From Bacillota bacterium (GTDB taxonomy: Bacteria > Bacillota > Clostridia > Christensenellales > SZUA-584): DNA of 64,000 bases. The notes beneath the pieces are model-generated. The model searched no databases. It was given only the letters and a program-made list of their open reading frames with translations, and was not told the origin of the DNA. How positions within the stretch are numbered: the stretch's first letter is position 1; every line of letters starts with the position of its first letter. The translations under genes were made by a program, and so were the position numbers. Of this stretch, positions 8,990-17,274 are shown in pieces. The stretch covers positions 62,001-126,000 of the forward strand of contig JAEYLC010000023.1 of the NCBI GenBank assembly GCA_023461435.1. The letters run 5' to 3'.

Positions 8990-10171
8990 TTATAATCCGG
9001 CCTTCACACTGCTGGCGGGCACACCGTTTTGCATTTCGATCACGACGATCGATTTAACCGGGTTATGATTTTCATCGATGCTGAACGAGCCGGTCACGCC
9101 GGTGAAATTCTCGGTGGACGCAAGCGCGTCCTTGACGGCGGCGCCGGTTAAATCGGTGGCGCGGCCAATCGCGTCGCACGCGAATTTCGCAAGGTCGTAA
9201 CCGAGTGCGTTGAATGCGTCGGGGTCTTTTCCGTTCTTGTCCTTATAGGTCTTGATGAAGTTGACAACGACAGGGTCCTGATCGAGCGACGAGTAATGAT
9301 TCGAAAAATAGACATTGCTCAGCGCATCGGCGCCCGCGAGCTCCAAAAGGCTCGGCGAGTCAAAACCGTCAGCGCCCAATATCGGAACCATGATGCCGAG
9401 CTCGCGCGCCTGTTTGATGATGAGGCCCGCCTCGTTGTAGTAGCCGGGTATGAATATCGCGTCGAAGCTCATGTCTTTAATTTTTGTCAGTATCGCTTTA
9501 AAATCCGTGTCACCCTTCACATAAGCTTCTTCGGTCACGATCGTGCCGCCATCAGCCGTGTATTTTGCAGTGAAGCTTTCGGAAAGGCCTTTTCCGTAAT
9601 CGCTTGAGCTGTCCTTGATGATCACGATGTTTTTCGCGTTCAGGTTATTGAGCGCGAAAGCCGCCATGGCCGTGCCCTGATATGAGTCGTTATAGCATAT
9701 GCGAAACGCGTATTCTTTGACGCCGTTTGCGTCTACGGTAACATCATCGGTGGTGGCTGAGCCCGAAATAACGGGAATCTTATTGTCGTTGGCCACAGGG
9801 ATCTCGGCCTTGAATGCGCCGGATGTTGCGGGACCGAGTATCACCAGAACCTTATCCTGAGTCATCAGCTTGGTCGCGAGTGTGGTGGCTTCCGCCGCGT
9901 CCGATTTGTTGTCGTACTTGACGATCTCCACCTTTTTGTTGTTGATGCCGCCTTTTGCGTTGATTTCGTCAATCGCCATCTGAATGCCGTTGACCGTACT
10001 CTCGCCGTAAGATGCCACATCGCCCGAAAGCTCCATATTGACGCCGATTTTAATCGAGGCAGCTGCCGTCGCAGACGGGTTTGCCGTGTTGGTGTTGCTG
10101 GGGGGCGCGCACCCTGTGATCATAGCAAGCCCGATGACAAGAATAAAAACAAAGTACAGAATCTTTTTCAT
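8990..10171 (-). CDS. Liv-type ABC transporter substrate-binding lipoprotein
   Basis: This periplasmic-binding-protein type I receptor (LivJ/LivK family) captures branched-chain amino acids or related ligands and delivers them to LivHMGF. The 393-residue product begins with a lipoprotein signal peptide ending at ITGC, lipidated Cys21, followed by a Pro/Ser/Asn/Ala-rich linker and a two-lobed domain. The NMELSGDVASYGES and ILGPATSG segments fit ligand-contact regions of the family. It is the first gene of the liv cluster. A strong AGAGGAGG precedes the ATG, and a 9-bp inverted repeat sits in its leader (10189-10217). The exact ligand cannot be assigned. Confidence 0.92.
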   Translation of the reverse strand: MKKILYFVFILVIGLAMITGCAPPSNTNTANPSATAAASIKIGVNMELSGDVASYGESTVNGIQMAIDEINAKGGINNKKVEIVKYDNKSDAAEATTLATKLMTQDKVLVILGPATSGAFKAEIPVANDNKIPVISGSATTDDVTVDANGVKEYAFRICYNDSYQGTAMAAFALNNLNAKNIVIIKDSSSDYGKGLSESFTAKYTADGGTIVTEEAYVKGDTDFKAILTKIKDMSFDAIFIPGYYNEAGLIIKQARELGIMVPILGADGFDSPSLLELAGADALSNVYFSNHYSSLDQDPVVVNFIKTYKDKNGKDPDAFNALGYDLAKFACDAIGRATDLTGAAVKDALASTENFTGVTGSFSIDENHNPVKSIVVIEMQNGVPASSVKAGL

Positions 10172-10188
10172 ACTTAAACCTCCTCTTG

Positions 10189-10217
10189 GTCAAAACTGAC
10201 CATAATAGAGTTTTGAC
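10189..10217. promoter_or_regulatory. Inverted repeat in leader of the Liv binding-protein gene
   Basis: Perfect 9-bp arms GTCAAAACT and AGTTTTGAC are separated by 11 bp, starting 18 bp upstream of the start codon and just before the ribosome binding site. It could be a repressor operator or an mRNA hairpin that affects translation. No T-run follows it, so it is not a standard terminator. No matching copy was noticed elsewhere in the window. Confidence 0.5.
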
Positions 10218-10274
10218 AGGAGTTGGTTTTTCTATTCTGCACCTGTTATTTTAATATGTATTTTATTATACGAA

Positions 10275-11459
10275 TCAGACGACGATGATGTCGCGCCCGC
10301 CGCCTGTGATGCAGCGGCCGCCCTCCGGGGTGACGATAAAGGTATCCTCAACGCCCACCATGCCGAAGCCGGGGATTCCCTTTTTGGGTTCAAGCGCAAG
10401 CGCCATGTTTTCCACCAGCGGATCCTTGCAGCCGTTCGCGATCACCGGGCATTCGTCCACATGCAAACCGATTCCGTGCCCGAAGAATTTTGCCTGCCTT
10501 CCTCCAAAACCCATAAAATTCTGCTTGAAATCATCATCCAGTTCACTTAAAACGGTATTGTATATGTCTTCGGGTACGGCTCCGGGCTGCAGCAGTCCGG
10601 CAAGACGGCGCTGCACATCGATGCAAGACCTGTGCGCCGCCAGAATTTCGTCCGCAGGCTGCTTTTTGAAACAGTAGACCTGTGTTTTATCGCTGTGATA
10701 TCCCTCCATGCCAAAGCCGATGTCCACAAACACGAGATCGCCTTTTTTGAGCGTACGTTCGCGGCTGCCGAGCAGCGGGACCGCGGGCGATATGCCGGAC
10801 GCTCCGCCCGGCCCGTCGAAGCTCGTCGGGCAAAGCGAGTTTTCACCGAAGGCCACCTGCCCCACCACCATCTCTGTCTGAAACATCGAAAAACGCGAAA
10901 CCCCGTGATATCCGCACCTCACCATGGCGCTGAACATATCGCCGACGAGCTCCGCCTCGCTGATCCCTTCTTTGAGCAGCGACGGCACAGCGGCCTCCAA
11001 GAATTCACAGTGGACCTTACCCGACTCTTCCATCCAATGGAGCTCATAGGGCGATTTTATCGATCTCACCATCAGTACCGTTTTGTCAAGCGCGTTGATG
11101 GTTTCCGAATGAAAGGCTCTGCTCAAACGCTCGAGTATCGCCAATGTCATGATTTCTTTTTCCACGAATGTATGCCCGAGGCTGCCCCCGATCACCGCCG
11201 CCGCGTCGCGGTAGCTGCTCATCGGGTACAGGCTGTCGACGGGAGACTCATCCCTGGCCCGCTCAAAGCTTCTGCGGACGAAATAAAACATCTGTCCGTC
11301 GCTCTTGATAACGAGCAGGCCGTCCTGCATCGTTCCCGTGAAATAGTATTGATTGACCCTGCTAAATATGAGCGCCGTTTCCCATTCGGGATGGTCGTTG
11401 TTCATCGCGTAGCAAAAACGTTCCAGCCGCGTATCGAGTTCTTCTTTGCTGAGTTTCAT
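10275..11459 (-). CDS. M24 family metallopeptidase (Xaa-Pro peptidase-like)
   Basis: This is a cytoplasmic two-metal peptidase of the pita-bread fold, 394 residues. An N-terminal creatinase-like domain (about 1-140) precedes the catalytic domain. Visible metal ligands are the two aspartates in VFVDIGFGMEGYHSDKT, the histidine in GHGIGLHVDE, and the glutamates in ALEPKKG and VGVEDTF. It probably cleaves X-Pro dipeptides, although some M24 proteins in fermenting bacteria have other substrates. It lies upstream of the liv binding-protein gene on the same strand, with about 100 nt between them, so co-transcription is possible but not shown. Confidence 0.88.
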   Translation of the reverse strand: MKLSKEELDTRLERFCYAMNNDHPEWETALIFSRVNQYYFTGTMQDGLLVIKSDGQMFYFVRRSFERARDESPVDSLYPMSSYRDAAAVIGGSLGHTFVEKEIMTLAILERLSRAFHSETINALDKTVLMVRSIKSPYELHWMEESGKVHCEFLEAAVPSLLKEGISEAELVGDMFSAMVRCGYHGVSRFSMFQTEMVVGQVAFGENSLCPTSFDGPGGASGISPAVPLLGSRERTLKKGDLVFVDIGFGMEGYHSDKTQVYCFKKQPADEILAAHRSCIDVQRRLAGLLQPGAVPEDIYNTVLSELDDDFKQNFMGFGGRQAKFFGHGIGLHVDECPVIANGCKDPLVENMALALEPKKGIPGFGMVGVEDTFIVTPEGGRCITGGGRDIIVV

Positions 11460-11529
11460 AAAAGCCCCTGCCGTTTCCCTTTAACCGTATTTTGTCCATC
11501 TGCCCGTATTCTATTGATAACAAACAGAG

Positions 11530-11553
11530 TAAAGGCCCGCAACCGAGCAGGCC
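11530..11553 (-). terminator. Probable terminator after the sufC/sufBD pair
   Basis: On the minus strand, arms GGCCTGC and GCGGGCC (one mismatch) close a 6-nt loop and are followed by TTTACTCTGTTT. It is the only stem downstream of the SufB-like gene before the next gene. The T-tract is weak. Confidence 0.5.
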
Positions 11554-11590
11554 ATGATAACTAAAATCACTTAAGACTCGAATAAAACCG

Positions 11591-12511
11591 TTATCTTAAA
11601 AACCCTTTGAGTATGGTATCCTCGGCTTCCTGCTCGGAAAGGCCGAGAGACTCAAGCTTAAGAAGCTGTTGCGATTCGAGACGCCCGATTGCCGCTTCGT
11701 GGATAAGCTGCGCATATTCGTGGTATGCGGAAATGCGCGGCGTCGAGATCACGACGGCTTGATCCATAATGATCGCGTCGCATTGTATGTGTCCGCGGCA
11801 CGCGTTCTTCCCGATCAGATCAAACGAAAAATCCTGTTTGGACTGCCCTCGCGCAACTGAGCGAGAAATGATCTGTGCCGAAGAATCGGCGCCCGGCATG
11901 TCGATGCTGATGCTTGAATAAGCCTCTTCCGCTCTGTCGGTCAGCAGCCTTTCCGTCACCACGAGCTTTGCGCGGTCCCCGAGATGGACCTCCGTGTCGC
12001 GCCGTGTGCTGTCAACCCCGCGAATCTGAACGAGCTCGAGCTCCACCGTGGCGTCCTCTTCCACATGCAGTATTGTTTTGGGGTTCAGCACCTTGCCGCC
12101 TGTGCCGCTGCCTTCGCCATAGTGCTTTTCCACATAACGGATATGCGCGCCGCGGCGCACGAAAAACTCGTGTATGCCGTCGTGCTGGGATTTGTCCCTG
12201 CCGGAGTTGTGGATGCCGCATCCCGCGACGATCATCACATCGGCGCCTTCTCCGATTTCAAACGTATTGTAAACAAGATCGCTGAGGCCCGAATCGGTCA
12301 AGATGACGGGAATATGCACGCTCTCGTTTTTGGTGTGAGGCTTGACGGTGATATCGATGCCCGGACGGTCAGTTTTGCTCGTAATATCGATATTGACCGT
12401 GGTGGCGCGCCCTGCCTTTTCGCCGTTTTTCCGGATATTATAAGCCCCCTGCGGGACATCGTGCAGGTCGGCGATCTGTTCAAGAAGAAGCTTATCGAGC
12501 GCACTCAACAT
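11591..12511 (-). CDS. SufB/SufD-like Fe-S cluster assembly scaffold protein
   Basis: This scaffold partner of SufC belongs to the SufBD family, in which the C-terminal beta-helix core carries cluster-assembly residues. At 306 residues it is much shorter than SufB (about 465) or SufD (about 430), and it stands as the only SufBD-type gene next to sufC. The core SufBD features are present, including the C-terminal HEYAQLIHEAAIGRLE segment that fits the family's conserved HEAAxG region. I chose the ATG at 12511, inside the end of sufC, because AGGTGGG lies upstream. The arrangement matches the minimal SufC-SufB-like system seen in some anaerobes and archaea; no SufS/SufU gene is adjacent. Confidence 0.85.
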   Translation of the reverse strand: MLSALDKLLLEQIADLHDVPQGAYNIRKNGEKAGRATTVNIDITSKTDRPGIDITVKPHTKNESVHIPVILTDSGLSDLVYNTFEIGEGADVMIVAGCGIHNSGRDKSQHDGIHEFFVRRGAHIRYVEKHYGEGSGTGGKVLNPKTILHVEEDATVELELVQIRGVDSTRRDTEVHLGDRAKLVVTERLLTDRAEEAYSSISIDMPGADSSAQIISRSVARGQSKQDFSFDLIGKNACRGHIQCDAIIMDQAVVISTPRISAYHEYAQLIHEAAIGRLESQQLLKLESLGLSEQEAEDTILKGFLR

Positions 12512-13223
12512 TGTCCACACCCACCTTTCCGCAACCCACGCTGCATTCGCATCCGTCCACAATGCCTCTGCCCATAATCTCGTCTTTGGAGACGCGGCGG
12601 CGCAGCTGGCCCGCGGACATCAGCAATATTTCATCGGCGAGTTCGAGTATTCTTTCCTGATGCGAAATGATCACGATGGTGGTATCCAGCCGTTCATGCA
12701 TGGTTTTAAACGTTTCGGCCAGCTTCTGAAAGCTCCAAAGGTCGATGCCCGCCTCGGGCTCGTCAAACACGGCGACTTTCAAATTGCGCGCAAGCACCGA
12801 CGCGATCTCGATGCGCTTGATTTCACCGCCCGAAAGCGTGCCGTCCACATCGCGCTCAAGATAATCCCTGGAGCAGAGCCCGACGCTGTAAAGCAGATCA
12901 CAGACACTTTTGGGATGAGCCCCTGCGAGCTCGATCAGCTCTTTGACCTTGATGCCCTTAAAACGCGGCGGATGCTGGAACGCGTAGCCGATACCAAGCC
13001 TTGCCCGCTCAGATATGCTTAGCGCTGTGATGTCCTGATCGTCGAGCGTGATTGAACCCGAATCCGGCATCTGTATGCCCATGATCACGCGCGCGAGCGA
13101 CGATTTTCCGCTGCCGTTCGGGCCGGTGATCACATATATCTTCTTTTGTTCCATCGAAAGGCTGACGCCTTTGAGTATTCTGGTCTCGCCTACCGACAGA
13201 AATACGTCATTTAAATTAAGCAT
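12492..13223 (-). CDS. Fe-S cluster assembly ATPase SufC
   Basis: This is the ABC-type ATPase that energises the SufBD scaffold, 243 residues. It has Walker A GPNGSGKSS, the SufC-typical signature LSGGEIKRIEIA, and Walker B VFDEPEAGIDLW. There is no membrane partner, consistent with SufC rather than a transporter. The ATG at 13223 has GTGAGGGAT upstream; a longer in-frame start at 13310 would add 29 unrelated residues. Its end overlaps the start of the SufB-like gene by 20 nt, so the two are translationally coupled. Confidence 0.9.
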   Translation of the reverse strand: MLNLNDVFLSVGETRILKGVSLSMEQKKIYVITGPNGSGKSSLARVIMGIQMPDSGSITLDDQDITALSISERARLGIGYAFQHPPRFKGIKVKELIELAGAHPKSVCDLLYSVGLCSRDYLERDVDGTLSGGEIKRIEIASVLARNLKVAVFDEPEAGIDLWSFQKLAETFKTMHERLDTTIVIISHQERILELADEILLMSAGQLRRRVSKDEIMGRGIVDGCECSVGCGKVGVDNVECAR

Positions 13224-13458
13224 GTATCCCTCACTATTGCATTTCTTTGCACGATTATAATACATATCGGCATAATAAGGCAAGTTTTCTCTTGGTTGCG
13301 TCATTTGCAAAAAGGAATATTCTGCTGTATCATAATCAATAGATTCATTACCTTATGCTCTGTTTCATATTAATTAGCGAAAGGAGGTTCATAATAAAGG
13401 ATCACCCCCGCTATTATATTGGTTATTCATTCATCGCATCCTTTATTATTGTTCAAAA

Positions 13459-15330
13459 ATGAAAATCGCATTAGTCATGGACCAGTTCGACAACCTCAAT
13501 AACGGGACGTCGGTGTCGGCTGCTCGTTTTGCTGCGCATTTGCGCGCGCGGGGTCACGAGGTGCGTATCGTTTCCACGGGGCGGGAAGCGCCGGATAAAT
13601 TCGTTGTTCCCGCGAAAAAGAGCCCCTTTAATCCGATATTTAAAATGCACGGCATGGCCTTTGGCCGTGCGGATAAAAAGGTCATAGAACGGGCGCTTGA
13701 CGGCGTGGATATCGCGCATCTGTATCTGCCCTTCAAGCTCTGCCGGAAAACGCGCAGAATCGCAAAGAAGATGGGCGTGCCGCACATGGCCGCGTTTCAC
13801 TGCCAGCCTGAGAATATCTCATACAACATCGGCCTCAAGCACAGCATATTGCCGACTGTTCTTTATCGTTCTTTCCGCCTGAAGTTCTACCGCTATATCC
13901 GCGACATCCACTGCCCGTCAAGGTTTATCGCGCAGCAGCTTAAAAAGCATGGCTATGGCGCGAAGCTGCATGTGATTTCCAACGGCGTGGATGAAGCCTT
14001 CAAGCCGTTGAATATCGAAAAGCCGGATGAATGGAAGGACAAATTCGTCATTTTGATGGTGGGCCGCCTGTCCGCCGAGAAAAGGCAGGACCTCATTATC
14101 AAGGCTGTGAAAAAATCAAAATATGCAGACAAGATACAGCTCGTTTTTCTTGGCAAAGGGCCCAAGCAAAAAAAATATGAACGCCTCGCGAAAACTCTTG
14201 CCAACCGTCCCGTGTTTAAATACTTAAGCCAGCAGGAGATCGTCAATATTTACAACCAGTGCGATTTGTACATCCACGCCGCCGAGGCCGAAATTGAAGC
14301 CATTGTCTGCCTTGAAGCCATCGCATGCGGGCTTGTCCCCGTCATCGCCAACGCTCCCAAGAGCGCCGCGCCGCAGTTTGCGCTCGACGAGCGCAGCCTG
14401 TTTGAAAACAAAAACGCGGATGATCTCACAAAAAAAATCGATTACTGGATTGAACATCCCGAGGAACGTGCGGTCATGCGCGGCAAGTATCTGTGTGAAG
14501 CAAATGAGTACGCGATTGAAAAATCGATAGACAAGATCGAAGATGTGTACCGGCGCGTGATTGCCGAGCAGAAAGTCACCGAGGAAGACCCGGAGGATTT
14601 AAACCGCCATGTGGTGCATATGCCGACGCCCTTTGTGTACCGCGTTGACCGCAACTATCGTTTTGTCAACCGCAACGTCTTCTTCCGCATCGGTTCGACA
14701 CTGTTGTTTTATCTGATCGCGCTGCCGCTGCTCGATATCGCCTCTAAGCTGTTCTTCGGCCTCAAGATCGAAGGCAAGAGAAACATGCGGTATTTAAAGG
14801 GCGGCGCCGTGACGGTGACCAACCACATCCATGTGCTCGATTCGCCGATGGTGGCGTGCTGCCTGTTCCCGAGAAAACCGTTTTTCGCCGCGCTCAAGAG
14901 CAACTTTGAGATTCCCGTGATCCGCCATCTGGTGCGGCTGCTCGGCGGTGTGCCCATTCCCGAGTCGCCAAAGGCGCTGCACGCGTTTATGGAATCGATG
15001 AGAAAAGAGCTCGAGCAGGGCCACATCGTGCATTTTTATCCCGAGGCGTCGCTGTGGCCCTGGCACGATGAGCTGCGGCCTTTCCGCAACGGCGCTTTTC
15101 AGCTCGCCGTCAAGTCCGGCGTGCCCGTGATCCCGATGGTGTTCACGTACAGAAAACCCGGCGCGTTCAGAGGAAAGCTGCGCAAAAAGCCGCTGATCAC
15201 GCTCAGAATCGGCGAACCGGCTTATCCAAATGAGCTCGGCACCGAACGCTCGCGCGTGCTCGAAATGAGAACGGCCGTCCGGCGTACGATGGAAGAGCTG
15301 ATGTCGCAGGACAAAAAATCCGCCTCATAA
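13459..15330 (+). CDS. Fused GT4 glycosyltransferase and PlsC-type acyltransferase
   Basis: The 623-residue protein joins two enzymes. Residues 1-385 are a GT-B fold family 4 glycosyltransferase: MKIALVMDQFDN start, NGVDE, the donor-site segment around LMVGRLSAEK, and AAEAEIEAIVCLEAIACG. After a hydrophobic stretch at about 410-430, residues 430-620 form a 1-acylglycerol-3-phosphate acyltransferase-like domain with the HX4D motif at His456-Asp461 and FYPEASLWPW in place of the usual FPEGTRS. A membrane glycolipid or lipid-modification role is likely; the substrates are unknown. No ribosome binding site directly precedes the ATG; a strong AAGGAGG lies about 70 nt upstream. Confidence 0.88.
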   Translation: MKIALVMDQFDNLNNGTSVSAARFAAHLRARGHEVRIVSTGREAPDKFVVPAKKSPFNPIFKMHGMAFGRADKKVIERALDGVDIAHLYLPFKLCRKTRRIAKKMGVPHMAAFHCQPENISYNIGLKHSILPTVLYRSFRLKFYRYIRDIHCPSRFIAQQLKKHGYGAKLHVISNGVDEAFKPLNIEKPDEWKDKFVILMVGRLSAEKRQDLIIKAVKKSKYADKIQLVFLGKGPKQKKYERLAKTLANRPVFKYLSQQEIVNIYNQCDLYIHAAEAEIEAIVCLEAIACGLVPVIANAPKSAAPQFALDERSLFENKNADDLTKKIDYWIEHPEERAVMRGKYLCEANEYAIEKSIDKIEDVYRRVIAEQKVTEEDPEDLNRHVVHMPTPFVYRVDRNYRFVNRNVFFRIGSTLLFYLIALPLLDIASKLFFGLKIEGKRNMRYLKGGAVTVTNHIHVLDSPMVACCLFPRKPFFAALKSNFEIPVIRHLVRLLGGVPIPESPKALHAFMESMRKELEQGHIVHFYPEASLWPWHDELRPFRNGAFQLAVKSGVPVIPMVFTYRKPGAFRGKLRKKPLITLRIGEPAYPNELGTERSRVLEMRTAVRRTMEELMSQDKKSAS

Positions 15331-15370
15331 ACGTTTGCAGAATATATTCCGAAACATTTCTGAAAGAAAA

Positions 15371-15398
15371 CAAAGCGTCCTATCACAAGGGCGCTTTG
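15371..15398 (-). terminator. Terminator between convergent genes, oriented for the ABC exporter
   Basis: A 10-bp stem (CAAAGCGCCC with GGACGCTTTG, one G-U pair) with an 8-nt loop is followed on the minus strand by TTTTCTTTC. It lies just downstream of the ABC exporter gene and between it and the convergent glycosyltransferase fusion. Confidence 0.75.
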
Positions 15399-15432
15399 AT
15401 ATTATAGAAAGCAAACGGTTTATTTCCGCCGG

Positions 15433-17139
15433 TTACGCAGTCATCTCTTCGTCCTGTTCGGGCAAATAATAAAACTCGCGGAATTCGCTGCTGCGATTAA
15501 GAAGTTCATCAAATGATCCCAGATCGATAATGCGGCCGTCCCGCATGAATATGACCTGGTCATATTGGCTTAAAAGCTCAGATCTTAAGTTGTGCGTAAT
15601 GCTGATCAGGGTCAGATCGTTATGACCAAGCAAACCGTTCTCAATCAAATAGGCTGTCTGTTTGTCAATTGCGGCGGTCCCCTCATCGAGAATCAGCATC
15701 GGCGTTTTCTGCAACAAGGCGCGTGCCACTGCGACGCGCTGGCGCTGCCCTCCGGAGAGATGACTTCCGTTTTCACCGGCAAAGGTATCAAGACCATCGG
15801 GCAAGTCTTGTATAAACGAATTGACGCCGCTTTGCTCTATTGCGCAGCTGAGCTCACTTTCTGAAAAATTCCTGTGCAGTATGATATTCTCTAAAATGCT
15901 GCCGCTGAACATATAGACATTCTGATGAATCACAGAAACCATACTGCGGAGCTTTTGAATATCAAGCGTGTGCAATTCGGCTTCGTCAAAGCGGATATTT
16001 CCGCAATAATCCGAATATGTGCCGGTCAGCAGCTTGATCAGCGTCGATTTGCCGGAACCGCTGTGCCCCACTATCGCGTATTTTTTGTTTTTGTGCAATT
16101 CAAGTGACAGTCCTTTGAGCGCGTCAACGCTTTGATTGTATGAAAACGAAACATTATCCAAGAGAATATTCTTTTCAAACGTGGGGTTCTGCACACCTGT
16201 GAACGCGGTATCTTCGTAATCAGACAACGCATTAAGACGGCTGAGCACCGGCTTTATGCTTTGCACCTTTGGCATACCGTCTATCACAAGCATGAGCGGA
16301 TTCACAAATGAGCTGCTGAGCTGAATCAACGCGAGCAGCACGCCTGCCGATATCTCACCGGTAAGAATCAAATAAGCGCCGATGAAAAAACCCGAAAAAA
16401 CCGTGATATAAGCGAGCACTTCGGATACGCTTTCATTCAATACGGTCAGCTTGTCGGCGCGAAATTTCGCTGAAGCGCTGTCGTTGTTTTGTTGATTGTA
16501 ATCGGACAGAGCCTGCTGATCCATGCCGTACGATTTAATCACCTCATAACCGGACAGAATATCCTTCGCCTTTGACGTGAAGTTCGAGATTTTTTTCGAG
16601 ACAGCATACTGCCTGTGCTGAAGCGCCTTTCCAAAGAGCGTCGGTATTGCAAACATCAATACCAGACAGCCTATCAGGCATAATCCGATGACGGCATTAA
16701 TTGTGAAAAGGACGGCAACCGCCGTTAAAAACATGACCGCGTTTTGAACAATGACGAGCAGAGGCTGTATGCCGTTGTCTTCAATGAGCTTGATATCGTT
16801 CGTCACTGCCGATAAATAATCCGCGGTATTGACGCTGGAATAGTCCTGCGTATTGCGGCGCAGTATACCGCTGAAAACACGGCTTCTCAGCTGTTTTACA
16901 ATTCTGAAAATTAATAGTTTGCTTAGCAAAGACGATATAAAGCTTATAACGCCCATTCCAAGAAGATATGCCACAGAAATAATGATGATCCGGTGAAAGC
17001 TTGTCATATCACCACTGACAGCCGTATCCGTCACCTGCTGAAGTATCACCGCAATAAAAACATATGCTGCGGACACCGCCGCACTGAGCAGTAAGGTGAT
17101 TATAAAAAGCGTTTTATTTTCTTTTATTAGCTTACTCAT
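15433..17139 (-). CDS. ABC exporter, fused permease and ATPase
   Basis: This is a half-transporter of 568 residues that would dimerise in the membrane. Residues 1-300 hold about six membrane segments; residues 330-560 are the ATPase domain with Walker A GHSGSGKST, LSGGQRQRVAVARAL, LILDEG and the H-loop ITHNL. The signature is that of drug, lipid or peptide exporters; the substrate is not determinable. The GGAGGTTGCC ribosome binding site is strong. It has its own promoter carrying the same TTAGATNNNNATCTAA operator as the upstream ArsR-like regulator gene, so the regulator very likely controls it. The region is more AT-rich than its neighbours, which hints at separate ancestry. Confidence 0.88.
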   Translation of the reverse strand: MSKLIKENKTLFIITLLLSAAVSAAYVFIAVILQQVTDTAVSGDMTSFHRIIIISVAYLLGMGVISFISSLLSKLLIFRIVKQLRSRVFSGILRRNTQDYSSVNTADYLSAVTNDIKLIEDNGIQPLLVIVQNAVMFLTAVAVLFTINAVIGLCLIGCLVLMFAIPTLFGKALQHRQYAVSKKISNFTSKAKDILSGYEVIKSYGMDQQALSDYNQQNNDSASAKFRADKLTVLNESVSEVLAYITVFSGFFIGAYLILTGEISAGVLLALIQLSSSFVNPLMLVIDGMPKVQSIKPVLSRLNALSDYEDTAFTGVQNPTFEKNILLDNVSFSYNQSVDALKGLSLELHKNKKYAIVGHSGSGKSTLIKLLTGTYSDYCGNIRFDEAELHTLDIQKLRSMVSVIHQNVYMFSGSILENIILHRNFSESELSCAIEQSGVNSFIQDLPDGLDTFAGENGSHLSGGQRQRVAVARALLQKTPMLILDEGTAAIDKQTAYLIENGLLGHNDLTLISITHNLRSELLSQYDQVIFMRDGRIIDLGSFDELLNRSSEFREFYYLPEQDEEMTA

Positions 17140-17158
17140 AAGGCAACCTCCACGTGAA

Positions 17159-17214
17159 TTAGATTTATATCTAATATATGATCAAATTTTACACATAAAT
17201 TAGATGATTGTCAA
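17159..17214 (-). promoter_or_regulatory. Promoter and operators of the ABC exporter gene
   Basis: On the minus strand, TTGACA (17214-17209), a 17-bp spacer and TAAAAT (17191-17186) form a good sigma-A promoter. A perfect inverted repeat TTAGAT-TTAT-ATCTAA occupies 17159-17174 just after the expected start site, and a TTAGAT half-site at 17200-17205 lies inside the spacer. The same repeat appears before the regulator gene. Repression by the ArsR-like protein is inferred. Confidence 0.8.
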
Positions 17215-17237
17215 CTATATTTGATATAATTAAAATA

Positions 17238-17260
17238 GCCGTCCATTAAAAATGGGCGGC
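17238..17260 (-). terminator. Terminator of the ArsR-like regulator gene
   Basis: On the minus strand GCCGCCCAT and ATGGACGGC form a stem with one mismatch, followed by TATTTTAATT. It lies 15 nt after the regulator stop codon and separates it from the exporter promoter, so the two genes are separate units under the same operator. Confidence 0.7.
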
Positions 17261-17274
17261 GGAATGATTTTGGG

